A stretch of 64,000 nucleotides of DNA from Cellulosimicrobium cellulans. GTDB taxonomy: Bacteria; Actinomycetota; Actinomycetes; Actinomycetales; Cellulomonadaceae. The stretch is taken from the NCBI RefSeq assembly GCF_016921195.1, contig NZ_JAFGYF010000001.1:1-64000 (forward strand), read 5' to 3'. A program made the translations under genes and the position numbers. The number at the start of each line of letters is the position of its first letter. Position 1 is the stretch's first letter. Positions 35,512 through 45,355 of this stretch are shown here, piece after piece. The notes beneath the pieces are model-generated. The model was not told the DNA's origin. It saw nothing but the letters and a program-made list of their open reading frames with translations, and made no database searches.

Positions 35512-38460
35512 TCAGCCGCAAGCACGCGCGTCGAACGCCACCTCGTAGGACGTCGGGGTGCCACCGTCGACCCAGCCGGCGACCGTGACGGTGCCCGCCG
35601 CGACCGAGGTCGTCCGCGTCGCGAACGACTGGTAGGCGCTCTTGCCCGGCGCCACGTCGGCGAACGACCTCTCTCCAAACGGCGTCGTGAGGGTCACGTC
35701 CACGGGCACGTCGCCCGCGTTCGTCGCCCGCACCGCGAGGTAGACCTTGCCCGCGAGGCACCTTGGCGACAGCTCGACCTCGAGCGGCACCTGGGTCTGC
35801 GGGTCACCGACAGCCGTGAGCGTCGCAACGGCCGGCGTACCCGCGCCGTTGGCGAGGCGGCCCTCGACGGTGACGGTGTCACCCGGTCGCGTGAGCTGCC
35901 CGAGGTCCACGTGGTCCCACGCGACCGCCACCTGCTCGGTGTGCCCGTCCCGGAACGTCGCCGTCACGGTGGCGGGCAGGTCGACGCTCGTGGTGCCGAT
36001 CTCGACGTCCAGCGCGACGGGCGCGACATCGGTGACGAGGAGGTTGGGCGCCCACCTCGCCGCGAGGGCGTCGCGCTCGGCGCGCGTGATCCCGATGACC
36101 GAGCCGTGGCGCGGTGAGCGCGGGAGCGAGAAGGACGACGGGTAGGTCCAGGCGACGTCGCCCTCGAGCGAATCCGTCATCAGCGGGATGTACCCCACGC
36201 CGCCGTAGTCGTCGACCCACAGGTAGTACCGGTTGCCGTTGACGTCGTCGTCGTTGGCGAGGAACGCGCTCGGCCCTTCGACCTCGGGGGTGCCGGCGGT
36301 GCGGCCGATGCACGTATCGACGAGCTGCCAGGCGCCGGAGGCCGTGGTCGCGCGCAGGCTCGTCGACCTCTGCCCGATGATGTCCGGGGACGGGCAGCCG
36401 CTGGCCTGGGTGGCCTTGGTGAACCGGTAGTAGGTGTCGCCGTCCTTGAGGACGGTCGAGTCGATCAGGCCACGGTCCTCGACCAGGCCCGGGACGTCGG
36501 CCGCCTTGAACCAGGGCTCGGGGTCGGTGAACGTGCGGAAGTCACGCGTGATCGACGTGAGGATCTGCGGGCCGTTGCCGTCCTGGACCGTGCGCGCCTC
36601 GTCGCTGTACATCGTCGACGTCCAGTACACGAGGTAGGCGTCGATCGACTCGTCGTAGAACGCCTCCGGCGCCCACGTCATCCCGGCGTTCGGCAGGTTG
36701 ACCTCGACGTGGCGCTGTTCGCCCCAGTTCACGAGGTCCGTGGACTCCCAGATCTCGAGGTGGCGGCTGCCGCGGTCGGTCGCGCCTCCCCATCCCGTAC
36801 GCCCGACCGACAGGTCGGTGGCGAGCAGGAAGAACCGGTCGCCCTCGTGGGAGCGCATGATGAACGGGTCGCGCAGCCCCATCGTGCCCTTGGTCGACTC
36901 CAATACGGGCTGGGCGCCGTTCAGCTCCTTCCAGCGCAGCGCGTCGTTGCCGTCGGACGTGGCGAACCGGATCTTCTCGCCCTCGATGCTGTCCGCCGTG
37001 AAGTAGGCGAACATGTAGGCCTCGAAATCCTCGCGCCCGATGCGAGGGTCCGCGGGAACGTTCACCACCACGTCCACGTCGACCGATTCAGCACCCGCGA
37101 CCGCGACGGTCGCGGTGAGCGTGACCGTCGTGTCCCGTTCGCCACGCGTGACGGATCCCTTGCGCACCACGTCGGGCGCCGTGCCGGAGTCGGTGTCGGA
37201 GATGACGGCGTCGTCCGAGGACCGCCAGACGATCGTCGCCGCCTCGGCACCGCGCATGTCGGGGGCGACGTCGCTGCCGCTCTCGGGCAACGTCAGGCTC
37301 CCGAGCACGTCGCCCTGGAACGCCGGCAGCTCCGGGATCCTCGCGGCGACCTGCCGGGCGAGGAACGCCTCGGGACCGTCACCCTCGGCCCAGGCCCTCA
37401 CCGTCACCGCGATCGGCGCGCCGACGACGGTCACGGGTCCGAACGACGCCGTGGGCGTCAGGGTCACGCGCTCGTCGGGCTCGCCGGCGGTTGGCCTCGT
37501 CACGACACCCGTCGTGCTCACGACGTCCGGCGCGCTCGAGACCCACGTGAGCGTCGAGCCGCCGGCACCGACGGTCGCCAGGTCGAGGTCGTTCTCGACG
37601 GCGCTCGTGTCACCGAGGTCGACAGCCACGTCGCGCTGCGCGACGGCCGCGTAGACGGCCCGTTCCGCCTCCTGGAGCTGCTCCGCAGTCAGCGCCTCGG
37701 TGTAGACGCGGACGTCGTCGATCGCGCCGTCCCAGTACGCATCGGCGGCGTAGAACGACTTCCCGACGTACCCCGAGAACGTCGCAGTCCCGACAGCGGC
37801 GGCCGCGGTGTGCGTCGTCGCCGCGTGCCCCACACGCACGCCGTCGAGGTACGTCGACACCGACGTGCCACCGTCGACGACGACCGCGAGGTGCGCCCAA
37901 CGGTTCGTCGGGACCGTGCCCTGGCCGGTCGCGCGAACCTCGTTGCCGTCGCGGATCGCTCCGTAGGCGTTGCCACCGCAATCGGTCGTGGCGAACACGT
38001 GCCGCTCGACCGCCGAACCCAGCGTGAAGGGCCACGTGCACGCTGGAGCCCCGCTCCAACGAATCCACGCCGACATCGTGACGTCCGTCGTGCTCGCGTC
38101 GAGCAAACCCGGCGCGATCCGCACGTACGGCGCTGCGGCCGTGTTCGCTCCACCGGGCAGCGAGAGCGCGCGATCGTCCTCGTGGCCCGTCGGACCGGTC
38201 ACGAGAGAAGCTCCGGTGTTGAGGACGGTGCCGGGGTGGGATGCGGACCCGCTGTCCTGCACGACCGTGCCGGCGCCCGCCCCCGCCAGACCGTCGAAGG
38301 TGTACTCGAGCACCGGTTCAGGCACCTCGACCCCGGCCGATGCGTTCAGCGCTCCGCCGGCGACGAGCGCCGACGTGAGCCCGAGCACCGCCAGGGCGGC
38401 CGCAGCGCGTCGGCGCTCGACCTCTCGATGGCCCACGTTCTTCCTTCTAGCGTTCAGCAC
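35512..38460 (-). CDS. secreted LamG-GH43 glycosidase with C-terminal two-Cys module
   Basis: A 982-residue extracellular enzyme. A basic n-region and hydrophobic stretch (AAAALAVLGLTSALVAGGALNASA) form the signal. LamG occupies about residues 48-215, and Ig-like domains about 225-460. The GH43 domain (about 470-810) begins AYMFAYFTADSI and carries GLRDPFIMRS (catalytic Asp near 528) and MTWAPEAFYDE. An Ig-like/Big_4 domain follows (about 820-890), then the shared 90-residue C-terminal module (PRCLAGKVY to the final CG). GTG 38460 is supported by AAGGAGGAGGGG upstream. The likely target is an arabinose- or galactose-containing plant glycan. The promoter region holds LacI-like palindromes. Confidence 0.8.
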   Translation of the reverse strand: MLNARRKNVGHREVERRRAAAALAVLGLTSALVAGGALNASAGVEVPEPVLEYTFDGLAGAGAGTVVQDSGSASHPGTVLNTGASLVTGPTGHEDDRALSLPGGANTAAAPYVRIAPGLLDASTTDVTMSAWIRWSGAPACTWPFTLGSAVERHVFATTDCGGNAYGAIRDGNEVRATGQGTVPTNRWAHLAVVVDGGTSVSTYLDGVRVGHAATTHTAAAAVGTATFSGYVGKSFYAADAYWDGAIDDVRVYTEALTAEQLQEAERAVYAAVAQRDVAVDLGDTSAVENDLDLATVGAGGSTLTWVSSAPDVVSTTGVVTRPTAGEPDERVTLTPTASFGPVTVVGAPIAVTVRAWAEGDGPEAFLARQVAARIPELPAFQGDVLGSLTLPESGSDVAPDMRGAEAATIVWRSSDDAVISDTDSGTAPDVVRKGSVTRGERDTTVTLTATVAVAGAESVDVDVVVNVPADPRIGREDFEAYMFAYFTADSIEGEKIRFATSDGNDALRWKELNGAQPVLESTKGTMGLRDPFIMRSHEGDRFFLLATDLSVGRTGWGGATDRGSRHLEIWESTDLVNWGEQRHVEVNLPNAGMTWAPEAFYDESIDAYLVYWTSTMYSDEARTVQDGNGPQILTSITRDFRTFTDPEPWFKAADVPGLVEDRGLIDSTVLKDGDTYYRFTKATQASGCPSPDIIGQRSTSLRATTASGAWQLVDTCIGRTAGTPEVEGPSAFLANDDDVNGNRYYLWVDDYGGVGYIPLMTDSLEGDVAWTYPSSFSLPRSPRHGSVIGITRAERDALAARWAPNLLVTDVAPVALDVEIGTTSVDLPATVTATFRDGHTEQVAVAWDHVDLGQLTRPGDTVTVEGRLANGAGTPAVATLTAVGDPQTQVPLEVELSPRCLAGKVYLAVRATNAGDVPVDVTLTTPFGERSFADVAPGKSAYQSFATRTTSVAAGTVTVAGWVDGGTPTSYEVAFDARACG

Positions 38461-38983
38461 GCCACCCCTCCTCCTTGAGCGGGTAATACGTCGGCGCGGG
38501 AGGACACACCCACACGCGCCACGGTCCTGGACGACGGTCCGGTCGAGCTCCTTCTCGATCGGCCGCGTCCCATGTCGACGCGTCGGGCGACTTTCGATGT
38601 TGTGCGCAACGCCCGGCCGACCACCGCATGTTAGCGCTCACACGAATCGGCGTCCATGCCCGCCAGGCGTTGCGACCGCCGAGAAACCACCCGTGGTCGT
38701 CGCAGGTCGTCGCTGAGGCGCGGCCCGGTCGGCCCACCGCTGCCACCGGCCAGTCACTGACTCGGCTCGTGTGGAGCCGAACGTCGGGGAACGTGCCTCG
38801 GGGGGCGCCGCCCAGGTGTCGCCAGGCGCACCGGAGGGTTTCACGGCGGTCCCCAGCGAGCACTCCGACGATGAGACCCTTTGCCTCAGGACCTCGCCCG
38901 CGCGTCCGGGGCCCGCGGAGATCGACGAGTCGTCGTTCTCGCGGGGGGCGTGACGCGATCGCTCGTCGCGGACCGTTCTCGTC
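38461..38983. other. 523-bp regulatory and intergenic region
   Basis: Upstream of the LamG-GH43 gene pair and downstream of the dehydrogenase gene that ends at 38984. It contains the two palindromes listed separately (38599-38610, 38629-38642). The part from about 38660 to 38983 has no gene or strong repeat that I can support. Confidence 0.5.
38599..38642 (-). promoter_or_regulatory. two LacI-type palindromes upstream of the GH43 genes
   Basis: GTTGTGCGCAAC (38599-38610) is identical to 17606-17617 in the fructan promoter. TGTTAGCGCTCACA (38629-38642) is a near-perfect palindrome of the TGTTAGCGCTAACA type seen for actinobacterial LacI regulators of plant-glycan genes. They are about 140-180 bp upstream of the GTG. 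No lacI gene is adjacent. Confidence 0.6.
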
Positions 38984-40069
38984 TCACGGTGATGACGGCA
39001 ACGATCCCGGGACTTCTCCGGGCCGCGGGCTCAGGTCGAGCAGCACCTTCGACGACCGTGCCGCGTCTCCGGCGACGGTGAACGCCTCCAGGGTCTGGTG
39101 GAGAGGGAGCTCATGGCTGATGACCGGGGCCGCGTCGAGCGAGCCGTCCGCCATCGCAGCGAGGACGTCGTCGATCTCGTCGTTGAAACGGAACGACCCG
39201 CGAACGTCGAGCTCGCGGGTCACGACGAGCGAGAGCAGTGCCGGCTGCGGGCCGCTGGGCATGAGGCCCACGAGGACGACCGTGCCCCCTCGCGCGGCGC
39301 CACGGACCGCGGACTCGAGCCCCGGCGTCGACCCGGAACACTCGAGCACCACGTCCGCCTCGACGGCGGCGATCGCGTCGGCCTCGGTCGCCGGGAGCGT
39401 CTCGTCGGCCCCGAGGGCGCGTGCCGTCGCGAGCGCGTGCTCGTGCAGGTCCACCGCGACGACACGCGCGGCACCGTGGTGCTTGAGCACCGCGACGGCG
39501 AGGGCGCCGATCGGCCCCGCGCCGACGACGAGCGCCGTGGTCCCCCGCACGTCACCTGCGCGGTCGACGGCGTGCCACGCGACGGCGGCGGGCTCGGCGA
39601 GCGCGGCCCTGCGCAGGTCCAGGCCCGGGGGCAGGGCGCGCAGGAGCCGGGTGGGCAGCGCGACGTATGACGCGAACGCGCCGTGCGTGTGCGGCACGTA
39701 CGCCGCGCTGCCGAGGTACGACGCGCCCGGGGAGATGTTGGGTCGGTCGTGGGGGTACCGGCCCGGGGCGGTGCCGCGCGTGGCGGGGTGCACGGCCACC
39801 GGCGTCCCCGCGGCGGGCCCGCTGCCGTCCGCCGCCGCCACGACCACCGTGCCCGACACCTCGTGCCCGAGGCGCATGGGCGACCGCAGCACGGACTCGC
39901 CCGCAGCGCCGTGGCGCCAGTAGTGCAGATCGGACCCGCAGATCCCGCCGTACGCCATCCGGACGAGCGCCTCGTCCGGGCCGGGAACGGGCATGGGCTG
40001 CTGCTCGACCCGGAGGTCGTCGGCGCCGTGGGCGACGACGGCGGTCGTCGTCGTGGGAAGGTCGGTCAT
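38984..40069 (-). CDS. zinc-type L-idonate/L-gulonate 5-dehydrogenase
   Basis: A 361-residue medium-chain dehydrogenase that oxidises a sugar acid with NAD(P)+. The catalytic zinc ligands are in GGICGSDLHYWRHG (Cys) and RLGHEVSG (His-Glu). The nucleotide-binding motif is VVGAGPIGALAVAVLK and the following Asp (VDLHEH) favours NAD+. The sequence resembles L-idonate 5-dehydrogenase (IdnD) and RspB-type L-gulonate 5-dehydrogenase; these cannot be told apart by eye. AAGGAGAACC precedes the ATG. It lies last in an operon with fructuronate reductase-like and ManD genes, which favours the L-gulonate reading (to D-fructuronate). Confidence 0.82.
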   Translation of the reverse strand: MTDLPTTTTAVVAHGADDLRVEQQPMPVPGPDEALVRMAYGGICGSDLHYWRHGAAGESVLRSPMRLGHEVSGTVVVAAADGSGPAAGTPVAVHPATRGTAPGRYPHDRPNISPGASYLGSAAYVPHTHGAFASYVALPTRLLRALPPGLDLRRAALAEPAAVAWHAVDRAGDVRGTTALVVGAGPIGALAVAVLKHHGAARVVAVDLHEHALATARALGADETLPATEADAIAAVEADVVLECSGSTPGLESAVRGAARGGTVVLVGLMPSGPQPALLSLVVTRELDVRGSFRFNDEIDDVLAAMADGSLDAAPVISHELPLHQTLEAFTVAGDAARSSKVLLDLSPRPGEVPGSLPSSP

Positions 40070-40121
40070 GGTTCTCCTTCGGAGCGGGCCGATCGGTCGG
40101 AGCGGTCGTGGGCGCCAGGGG

Positions 40122-41504
40122 TCAACGCGTCGTGGGGACGACGTCGTCGATCGCGTTCCTGGGGTCGGCGAGGTCGCGGTCGCGCGTCTCCGGTGCCCTG
40201 AGCGCGGCGACGAACGCGAGAAGCATCGCGAGGGACATGTAGACGGCGACGGGCACCCAGGACCCGGAGAATGCCGTGACGAGCGCCGCGGCGATGAGCG
40301 GGGCGAAGCCGCCGCCGAGCACGGCCGCGAACTCGCGGCCGAGCGTCACGCCCGCGTACCGGTAGCGGCTGCCGAACATCTCGGGGAAGTAGCTCATCGT
40401 GATCGCCACGCCGCCCTGGCACGCGAGCATGAAGCCGACGATCATCGCTGTGTAGATCCAGGCCAGGTCGCCGGTGTTGAGCGCCAGGAAGGTCGGGTAG
40501 GGCAGGACGAGCAGCGCGCCGGCGACGACGAGGAACGTGCTGCGCCGACCGAACCGGTCGGACAACCCGCCGAGCAGCCACGCGGCGATACCGCCGAAGA
40601 TCGCCCCGACGAGCAGGATCTGCGGCACCTTCGCGGCGTCGATCTGGACGGATTCCTTGAGATAGGACGCCATGAACACCTGGTACGTGTACGACTGGAC
40701 GCTCAGGCCGACGGTCATGAAGGTCACGATCGCGAGCAGACGCTTGCCGTTGCGGAAGACCTCACGCACGGGCGCGGCGGCAGTGACCTTCTGCTCCTTG
40801 GCCTCGGCGAAGACCGGCGTCTCGTTGAGCTTGCGGCGGAAGAAGTAGGCGGAGAGCGTCACGAGGATGCTCGACATGAAGACGGCTCGCCATCCCCAGC
40901 TCATGAGCTGGTCCTCGGGCAGCAGCTGGACGAGGGCCCATGCCCCGGCGCCGAGCACCGTCCCGCTCGCGGCACCCACCATGACGAGGGACGCGAGCCG
41001 GCCGCGCTTGCCGTGGGGCGCCGCCTCGGTGAGCAGCGTCGCACCGCCGGACTGCTCGGCGCCCGCACCGAAGCCCTGGCCGAACCGGCAGAGCACGAGG
41101 AGCGTCGGGGCGAGCAGACCCGCCTGCTCGTACGTCGGCAGGAAGCCGATGGCGAGCGTCGACAGGCCCATGAGCAGCAGCGTCGTCACGAGCACCCACT
41201 TGCGCCCGAGCCGGTCGCCGTAGCGGGAGAAGAAGAGCCCGCCGAGCGGGCGTGCGCAGAACCCGACGGCGTAGGCGCTGAAGCTCGCAAGGATGCCCGC
41301 TGCGGGCGAGACGTTGGGGAAGAACAGCTGTGAGAAGACGAGCGCCGACGCCGTGCCGTAGAGCACGAAGTCGTAGTTCTCCAGCGCCGTGCCGACGAGG
41401 CCCGCCGTGGCGGCACGCCGGACCTCGGCCGGGTGCGGTTCGCGGGCTCCCGCGGGCGGTCCTGTCGGGGTCGTGGTGGGGTTCGAGGAGATCGTGCGGT
41501 CCAT
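40122..41504 (-). CDS. MFS metabolite:H+ symporter
   Basis: A 460-residue inner-membrane transporter with about 12 membrane segments, of the metabolite:H+ symporter type. Signs are the early GLVGTALENYDFVLYG segment, a motif A-like loop (SRYGDRLGRKWVL), its repeat in the second half (GGLSDRFGRRST), and the GFGAGAEQSGG stretch. ATG 41504 has GGAGGACCCC upstream. It probably imports the hexonate used by the neighbouring enzymes. This is an inference from the operon. Confidence 0.83.
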   Translation of the reverse strand: MDRTISSNPTTTPTGPPAGAREPHPAEVRRAATAGLVGTALENYDFVLYGTASALVFSQLFFPNVSPAAGILASFSAYAVGFCARPLGGLFFSRYGDRLGRKWVLVTTLLLMGLSTLAIGFLPTYEQAGLLAPTLLVLCRFGQGFGAGAEQSGGATLLTEAAPHGKRGRLASLVMVGAASGTVLGAGAWALVQLLPEDQLMSWGWRAVFMSSILVTLSAYFFRRKLNETPVFAEAKEQKVTAAAPVREVFRNGKRLLAIVTFMTVGLSVQSYTYQVFMASYLKESVQIDAAKVPQILLVGAIFGGIAAWLLGGLSDRFGRRSTFLVVAGALLVLPYPTFLALNTGDLAWIYTAMIVGFMLACQGGVAITMSYFPEMFGSRYRYAGVTLGREFAAVLGGGFAPLIAAALVTAFSGSWVPVAVYMSLAMLLAFVAALRAPETRDRDLADPRNAIDDVVPTTR

Positions 41505-41619
41505 GGGGTCCTCCAGGTCGGGCTCCGTGCGGGAGCCCTCACGTCGTCGTGACGACCGTGGCGGTCGGTGCCCTGGGAAGGGCGATGGGTGGTGGAAGGG
41601 CGTGCAGATCGGGGTGAGG

Positions 41620-43128
41620 TCAGGCCGCTCCGGCGGCACGGGCCGCGCCGGCGGCGGCGGCGCGCACGCCGTGGGCGACGATGGTGCGCACGTGCGCGGC
41701 GACGCGCTGCGCGAAGGCGGGGTGGGCGGCGATCTCGTCGCCGAGGAGCCCGCCCCGCCCGAGCACTGCGTCGACGAGGGCGTCGGTGCTCCGCGTCGTG
41801 CGGGCGAGCTCGGCGAGACGTGCGCGCGCCGGGTCGGTCATCGCGGCCGCGTGCGGTCCCGGTTCGAAGCCGTCGATCGGCGCGACGCAGCACAGCCACG
41901 CGGCGACGGTCAGGGCGAGGTGCTCGGGCACCCGCCCCTCCCGCAGGGCCCGGACGGCCGGGACGGGCACGCGCTGGGGAAGCTTGACCGAGCCGTCCGA
42001 GCCGACCTGGCTCGTGCGGTGCCCCAGGGCGGAGTTCGACCAGCGGTCGAACAGCTGCGCGACGTACGCGTCGACGTCGAACCCGCGCGGCAGCGTGATG
42101 CTCGGCAGGTACTCGTCCGCGATGACCGCTCGTGCCGCGCGCTCTACGAACTCCTGCGCGCGTGCGTCCGGGATCGTCGCGCGCCCGTCGAGGGCACCGA
42201 GGTACGCGAGGAGCGAGTGCGTGCCGTTGAGCAGCCGCAGCTTCACCAGCTCGTACGCCTCGACCTCCGGCGAAAACACCGCGCCGCCGCGCTCCCACGC
42301 GGGCCGGCCCGCGGCGAAGTCGTCCTCGAGCACCCACATGGTGAACGGCTCCGCCGGCACCGGCGCCGCGTCCGCGAGACCGGTGACCCGCCGCACCTCG
42401 TCGGCGTAGCGGTCGGTCGTGGCCGGGACGATCCGGTCGACCATCGAGTTCGGGAAGCGCGCCCGGTCGGCGACCCAGTCCAGCACGTCCTGGTCGGCGC
42501 CGGACGCCGCGAGGAAGTCGAGCACGAGCGCGCGCGTGGTGGACCCGTTGGACTGGAGGTTGTCGCACGACAGGACCGTCACGGGCTCGCCGTGCCCGAG
42601 GGCTCGACGCTCCAGCGCCCGCGCGAGCTGCCCGACCGTCGTCACCGGAGCTGCGCCGACGCCGAGATCGTGGCGGACGTCCGCGGCGTCGAGGTCGAGA
42701 CGGCCCGTGCCCGGGACGACGTGGTAGCCGTGCTCCGTCACGGTCATCGACACGATCCGCGTGGTGGCGGCCGCAGCCGCGGCGACGACAGCCTCCGGGT
42801 CGTCCGCGGCGACGAGCGTGCCCGTGTGGACGCCCGGGACGGAGACGGTGCTGCGACCGGGGGCGATCTGGAGCACGGAGTACAGGTGGTCCTGCGCGCG
42901 CATCGCGTCGACGACGTGGCGCGACCGGTTGGCGACGCCGAGCACGCCCCAGTCGCCGGGCTCCGCGCGCTGCGCGATCGCGGTGTACACCGCCTGGTGG
43001 GCACGGTGGAAGTTGCCCAGGCCGAGGTGCACGATCCCCGTCGCGGAGGGCTCCGCCGGGGCGACGAGCAGGTCGGCCAGAGGCGCGTCGCGGCCCAGCC
43101 GCGTGGCGGCGTCGGTGGAGGACGTCAT
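41620..43128 (-). CDS. fructuronate reductase-like mannitol dehydrogenase family enzyme
   Basis: A 502-residue polyol-specific long-chain dehydrogenase. The N-terminal Rossmann part holds GIVHLGLGNFHRAHQAVY, and the C-terminal domain has the family signature around KLRLLNGTHSLLAYLG with the catalytic Lys. VLSCDNLQSNG is also typical. It is UxuB/MtlD-like and interconverts D-fructuronate and D-mannonate (or a mannitol-type substrate). It starts 5 bp after the ManD stop. Standing between ManD and a gulonate/idonate-type dehydrogenase makes the uronate role more likely than mannitol. Confidence 0.82.
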   Translation of the reverse strand: MTSSTDAATRLGRDAPLADLLVAPAEPSATGIVHLGLGNFHRAHQAVYTAIAQRAEPGDWGVLGVANRSRHVVDAMRAQDHLYSVLQIAPGRSTVSVPGVHTGTLVAADDPEAVVAAAAAATTRIVSMTVTEHGYHVVPGTGRLDLDAADVRHDLGVGAAPVTTVGQLARALERRALGHGEPVTVLSCDNLQSNGSTTRALVLDFLAASGADQDVLDWVADRARFPNSMVDRIVPATTDRYADEVRRVTGLADAAPVPAEPFTMWVLEDDFAAGRPAWERGGAVFSPEVEAYELVKLRLLNGTHSLLAYLGALDGRATIPDARAQEFVERAARAVIADEYLPSITLPRGFDVDAYVAQLFDRWSNSALGHRTSQVGSDGSVKLPQRVPVPAVRALREGRVPEHLALTVAAWLCCVAPIDGFEPGPHAAAMTDPARARLAELARTTRSTDALVDAVLGRGGLLGDEIAAHPAFAQRVAAHVRTIVAHGVRAAAAGAARAAGAA

Positions 43129-43133
43129 GGGGA

Positions 43134-44351
43134 TCACCAGTCCGTGAGGGTGCCGTCGAGGCGACGGGCGACGGGTAGGTAGGCGGGCTCGTACGGGTAC
43201 TTCGCGGCCCGCGCCTCGTCGACCTCGACGCCGATGCCGGGTGCGTCCCCGGGGTGCAGGTAGCCGTCGGCGTAGGTCCACGCGTGCGGGAAGACCTCGT
43301 GCGCGGCCTCGGAGTAGCCCATGTACTCCTGAATCGCGAAGTTGTGCGTGGCCAGGCCCACGTGGATGCTCGCACCGAAGGACACGGGCGAGACGTCGGA
43401 AGGCCCGTGCGGGGCGCCCTTGACCTGGTACACCTCGGCGAGCGCGAGGATCTTGCGCAGGTGGCTGATGCCACCCGCGTGCACGACGGCGGTGCGGACG
43501 TAGTCGACGAGCTGCTCGGTGATGAGCTGGTGGCAGTCGAAGACGGTCGTGAACACCTCGCCGATCGCGAGCGGCGTCGTCGTGTGCTGCCGCACGAGCC
43601 GCAGCACCTCCTGGTTCTCAGCCGGTGTGACGTCCTCGAGCCAGAACAGGTCGACGGGCTCGAGCTCCTTGGCGAGACGGGCAGCCTGCTGCGGGGTGAG
43701 GCGGTGGTGCGCGTCGTGGAGCAGGTGCAGCTCGGGTCCGACGTGGTCACGCACGCCCTGCAGGACTTCCGGCGCGTGCCGCAGGTAGGTGGCCGTGTCC
43801 CACGTCTCCTCCACGGGCGCGGCCCCGCGCGCCGCGGGCTCGTACGAGGCGACGTCGCGGTGCACGCCGTAGACCGTCTCGAGGCCGGGCACCCCCGACT
43901 GCGCGCGCACGGCGAGGAAGCCCTGCTCGCGGCGCGCGTCGACGGCGTCGAGCAGCGCGGGCAGCTCCCACGCGGACGCGTGCGTGTACGTGAGGACCCG
44001 GTCGCGCACCGCACCGCCGATGAGCTGGTACACCGGCTGGCCGAGCGTCTTGCCCTTGACGTCCCACAGCGCGACGTCGACCGCGCCGATCGCGGCCATC
44101 GTCACGGGTCCGCGGCGCCAGTACGCGCCGCGGTAGAGCAGCTGCCACGTGTCCTCGACGCGCGCCGGGTCGCGCCCGACGAGGAGGGGGCAGACGTGGT
44201 CGCGCAGGTAGGACGCGACGGCGAGCTCTCGCCCGTTGAGCGTCGCGTCGCCCCAGCCCACGACGCCGTCGGCCGTGGTCACCTTGAGCGTGACGTAGTT
44301 GCGGCCGGGGCTCGTGACGAGCACCTCGGCGGCGACGATGCGGTCGCTCAT
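43134..44351 (-). CDS. manD: D-mannonate dehydratase (enolase superfamily, ManD/RspA)
   Basis: A 405-residue enolase-superfamily dehydratase that converts D-mannonate to 2-keto-3-deoxy-D-gluconate. Residues recognisable for ManD are the metal ligands in [20 protein letters not shown] and AIGEVFTT, then [10 protein letters not shown] and [13 protein letters not shown]. The usual ManD length is about 400 residues. The lid loop segment [12 protein letters not shown] is present. It overlaps the upstream hydroxyacid dehydrogenase by 4 nt (ATGA). The sequence fits the efficient ManD type, but related acid sugar dehydratases in this group have low or different activity, so kinetics are uncertain. 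Confidence 0.87.
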   Translation of the reverse strand: MSDRIVAAEVLVTSPGRNYVTLKVTTADGVVGWGDATLNGRELAVASYLRDHVCPLLVGRDPARVEDTWQLLYRGAYWRRGPVTMAAIGAVDVALWDVKGKTLGQPVYQLIGGAVRDRVLTYTHASAWELPALLDAVDARREQGFLAVRAQSGVPGLETVYGVHRDVASYEPAARGAAPVEETWDTATYLRHAPEVLQGVRDHVGPELHLLHDAHHRLTPQQAARLAKELEPVDLFWLEDVTPAENQEVLRLVRQHTTTPLAIGEVFTTVFDCHQLITEQLVDYVRTAVVHAGGISHLRKILALAEVYQVKGAPHGPSDVSPVSFGASIHVGLATHNFAIQEYMGYSEAAHEVFPHAWTYADGYLHPGDAPGIGVEVDEARAAKYPYEPAYLPVARRLDGTLTDW

Positions 44352-45355
44352 GCGGGGACCTCCTCGGGGCGGAGCGCGACGACGCGTTCGAGCGGGCGGC
44401 CCTCGGCCAGGGCCGTGACGTTGGCCGCGACGTCGACGACCCGCCCGAGGAACGTCTGACGGGTCACGCCCGACAGGTGCGGCGTCATCCGCACGTTGTC
44501 GAGCTCGTGGAACGGCAGGGCGGCAGGCGCCGCCTGCCCGTCGGGGCCGGGGTAGGAGTACCAGACGTCGACGGCCGCGCCGCGGATGGTGCGCGCGGCG
44601 AGCGCCTCGTACAGAGCGCGCTCGTCGACGACGGGTCCGCGCGCCACGTTGACGAGGACGCCGTCGGTACCGAGACGCGCGAGCTCCGGAGCGCCGACCA
44701 TGCCGCGCGTGCGCTCGTCGAGCGGGACGCTGACCACGACGACGTCCGACTCGTCGAGGAGGCGGGGCAGCGCGTCGACCCCGCCCGCCCACTCGAGCCC
44801 GACCGACGACGCGTCGACGCCGCCGCGACCGGTCACGGCCCGCCCGGTGGCGCCGAAGGCCGACAGCGCGCGCCAGCACGCCGAGCCGATGTGACCGAAC
44901 CCGACGAGACCGACGCGCGCGGCACCGAGCGTCTGCGGCTGCGGGAGCGACCGGTCGTACACCGACGACCGCCACAGCCCCGTGCGCAGCGCCGCGTCGG
45001 CAAGGTGGAGGTCGCGGCGCAGGTCGATCGCCGCCCAGGTGACGTACTCGGCGATGGAGCGCTCGTGGTGGAACGTGTTCGCCACCACGACCCCCGGGCG
45101 CAGCGCTGACGGGTCCACCCGGTCGGTGCCGGCGCCGGCGACGTGGACGAGCCGGAGCGCGGGCGCCGCGGCGGCCATCGCGGGCGTCAGCTCGGGGCCG
45201 ACCAGCACGTGCGCGTCGCGCAGCGCGGCGGCCGTGTCGTCGGGCGCGAGACCGACGGCCCAGGACACCTCCGTGCCGCCGGGCAGGCGCGCGACGAGCT
45301 CGTCGCGCAGCGGGACCAGGTTCGCGTCGGTCACGACGACGTGGAGCCCGCTCAT
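44348..45355 (-). CDS. D-isomer-specific 2-hydroxyacid dehydrogenase
   Basis: A 335-residue NAD(P)-dependent dehydrogenase. The Rossmann motif is [21 protein letters not shown], the catalytic Arg lies in [11 protein letters not shown], and the catalytic His in [13 protein letters not shown]. It overlaps both neighbours by 4 nt, so it is tightly coupled to lacI and manD. The substrate is not evident; a 2-keto or 2-hydroxy intermediate of hexonate use, or a glyoxylate-like compound, is possible. Confidence 0.85.
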   Translation of the reverse strand: MSGLHVVVTDANLVPLRDELVARLPGGTEVSWAVGLAPDDTAAALRDAHVLVGPELTPAMAAAAPALRLVHVAGAGTDRVDPSALRPGVVVANTFHHERSIAEYVTWAAIDLRRDLHLADAALRTGLWRSSVYDRSLPQPQTLGAARVGLVGFGHIGSACWRALSAFGATGRAVTGRGGVDASSVGLEWAGGVDALPRLLDESDVVVVSVPLDERTRGMVGAPELARLGTDGVLVNVARGPVVDERALYEALAARTIRGAAVDVWYSYPGPDGQAAPAALPFHELDNVRMTPHLSGVTRQTFLGRVVDVAANVTALAEGRPLERVVALRPEEVPA

